A stretch of 64,000 bases of DNA from Nocardioidaceae bacterium. GTDB taxonomy: Bacteria; Actinomycetota; Actinomycetes; Propionibacteriales; Nocardioidaceae. The notes under the pieces were generated by a model. It made no database searches. It had not been told where the DNA came from and saw nothing but the letters and a program-made list of their open reading frames with translations. Positions 63,063 through 64,000 of this stretch are shown in pieces; position 1 is the first letter of the stretch; each line of letters starts with the position of its first letter. The position numbers and the translations under genes were made by a program. The DNA lies in assembly GCA_017744365.1 (NCBI GenBank), contig JAGIBL010000001.1, forward strand, positions 186,001 through 250,000, in the 5' to 3' direction.

Positions 63063-64000
63063 GCCGATCCTCGAGGACGCCCAGGTGCCCGGCGCCGCGG
63101 TCGTCCTCGCGCCCGCCCTGCTCGAGGAGTGGCTCGCCGAGCGGCTGCGGCCTCCGTGCGCCGTCGTGCCGCACCGGCTGCGCTACAAGGCCGGGACCAG
63201 CGTGGTCCTGGGCTTCTCGCTGACCACCGGGCACGACGGGCCCACCGAGCGCTGCGTCGCGCGCGCCTACGCCGCCGAGGCCGCGGCCAAGGCCGCCAAG
63301 GACGTGGCGAAGTCGCCGCCGGGTAGCGTCCTCGCCCACGACGCCGGCCTGCGCCTCGTGGTCACGACCATGGCGGGGGACCGGGCGATCCCCGTGCTGG
63401 GCCGGCTGGCCGAGCCCGAGGACGTCGCGCGCCGGCTGTCTCCGGGAGACCCGCGCGCGGTCCGGCTCCGGACGCTGCGGCACAACCCCGGGCGCCGCTG
63501 GGTGGGTGTCCTCGAGCAGGACGGCGCGGCGCCGCTGCTGGTGCGCGCGTACGACGGGCCGGCGCGGATGCGTGCGGCGGCGGAGTGCTACCGCGCTCTC
63601 GGCGGACGCGACGAGGTCAGCGGCCCTCAGGCCCCGTGGCTCGTCGGCCGGTCCCGCCGGCTGGCCGCGATCGCCGTGACGTGGGCCGAGGGCACCGACC
63701 TCGCGAGCAGCGGCACGGCCGGCGACTGGCGGGCCGCGGGCACGGAGCTCGCTCGCCTGCACGACCGGTCGGGCCGGCGGCTGCGTACCCGGCGGCCCGC
63801 GCTCGCCGCCGAGGCCGTGGCCGCCACGTGCGACCAGATCGCCCTCCTGCTGCCGGGTCTGGCCGCCGACGTGCTCGCGGCGGGGCAGGAGGTCCGGCGG
63901 CTGCTGGAGCGGACCGGCGGCGAGGGCGGGGTCGGCGAGGGTAGGGCCACGCACGGCGACTTCTCCGCCGACCAGGTGGTCGTCGGCGCGCGGGCACGGC
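63049..64000 (+). CDS. Aminoglycoside-phosphotransferase-fold kinase (partial)
   Basis: The frame opens at ATG 63049 (14 bp inside the ABC gene) and stays open to the window end; 317 residues are seen. The catalytic loop appears just before the cut as ATHGDFSADQVVVG, the HGDxxxDQ/N Brenner motif of APH/choline kinase enzymes. The N-lobe is in the first 130 residues, and WAEGTDL, WRAAGTELARLHDRSG are typical of the family. It phosphorylates a small molecule or sugar; in this cluster it may modify the exported glycoside or give self-protection. The C-terminus is missing. Confidence 0.85.
   Translation, partial: MPRAEPILEDAQVPGAAVVLAPALLEEWLAERLRPPCAVVPHRLRYKAGTSVVLGFSLTTGHDGPTERCVARAYAAEAAAKAAKDVAKSPPGSVLAHDAGLRLVVTTMAGDRAIPVLGRLAEPEDVARRLSPGDPRAVRLRTLRHNPGRRWVGVLEQDGAAPLLVRAYDGPARMRAAAECYRALGGRDEVSGPQAPWLVGRSRRLAAIAVTWAEGTDLASSGTAGDWRAAGTELARLHDRSGRRLRTRRPALAAEAVAATCDQIALLLPGLAADVLAAGQEVRRLLERTGGEGGVGEGRATHGDFSADQVVVGARAR

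Noticed and set aside
57346-64000. Integrated genomic island at the tRNA genes
   Set aside because: No integrase, no duplicated tRNA 3' end within the window, and base composition like the surroundings; left only as a possibility.

Overview
The window is a stretch of high-GC actinobacterial chromosome. Gene content and protein flavour (aspartyl/glutamyl amidotransferase gatCAB, E. coli-like long ArgG, GH16 pair, citramalate synthase, ATGA/GTGA operon overlaps, many GTG starts) fit the Nocardioidaceae, probably Nocardioides or a close relative; this is inference, since no 16S gene is present. I see no insertion sequence, prophage, integrase or CRISPR array. Both ends cut a gene.

Layout. 1-5.5 kb: end of a membrane protein gene, an alpha/beta hydrolase, ligA, and a convergent membrane GGDEF-EAL gene. 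5.5-7.6 kb: a cellulose-synthase-like glycosyltransferase with a PilZ domain, preceded by a tiny coupled ORF whose Shine-Dalgarno lies in a hairpin; with the GGDEF-EAL gene this forms a c-di-GMP exopolysaccharide operon. 7.7-9.3 kb: a SigE-type sigma factor and its membrane partner. 9.4-13.3 kb: DinB-like gene and gatC-gatA-gatB. 13.3-24 kb: secreted and lipoprotein genes, hydrolases, ilvD, a secreted SurE-like protein and a divergent LysR gene. 24.3-25.7 kb: GNAT and a VapBC pair. 25.7-29.3 kb: ilvB-ilvN-ilvC behind a leader-peptide attenuator. 29.4-37.1 kb: M28-like peptidase, a SnoaL-like gene with a KstR-type operator, an ABC-2 transporter, a DsbA/FrnE protein, argG with an ARG-box-like site and an ABC-F ATPase. 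37.1-37.6 kb is non-coding with repeats. 37.6-41.6 kb: serA and two GH16 genes. 41.6-44.5 kb: a MocR regulator divergent from a YczE membrane gene, and a methyltransferase. 44.6-50 kb: leuB, ilvE and cimA with two more leader-peptide loci, a repeat array and a patatin gene. 50-56.3 kb: a TetR/flavin reductase pair with a clear operator, amidase, FAH-family hydrolase and gltX. 57.3-57.6 kb: tRNA-Gln and tRNA-Glu. 57.7-64 kb: a tight glycosyltransferase / ABC exporter / phosphotransferase cluster running off the end.

The unifying theme is branched-chain amino acid synthesis. Most of the pathway is here: cimA, leuB, ilvBN, ilvC, ilvD and ilvE. Three loci (ilvB, leuB, cimA) each carry a short upstream ORF with Ile/Leu/Val codons followed by RNA hairpins. 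The peptides differ (ILV; VFVLI; III), which suggests attenuators tuned to different end products; the cimA element, with three consecutive Ile codons and a strong terminator, is the most striking. Other non-coding signals worth attention are the hairpin over the ribosome-binding site of the c-di-GMP operon, a five-unit repeat array with a 26-bp perfect palindrome after ilvE, and a 21-bp-periodic repeat upstream of the ABC-F gene.
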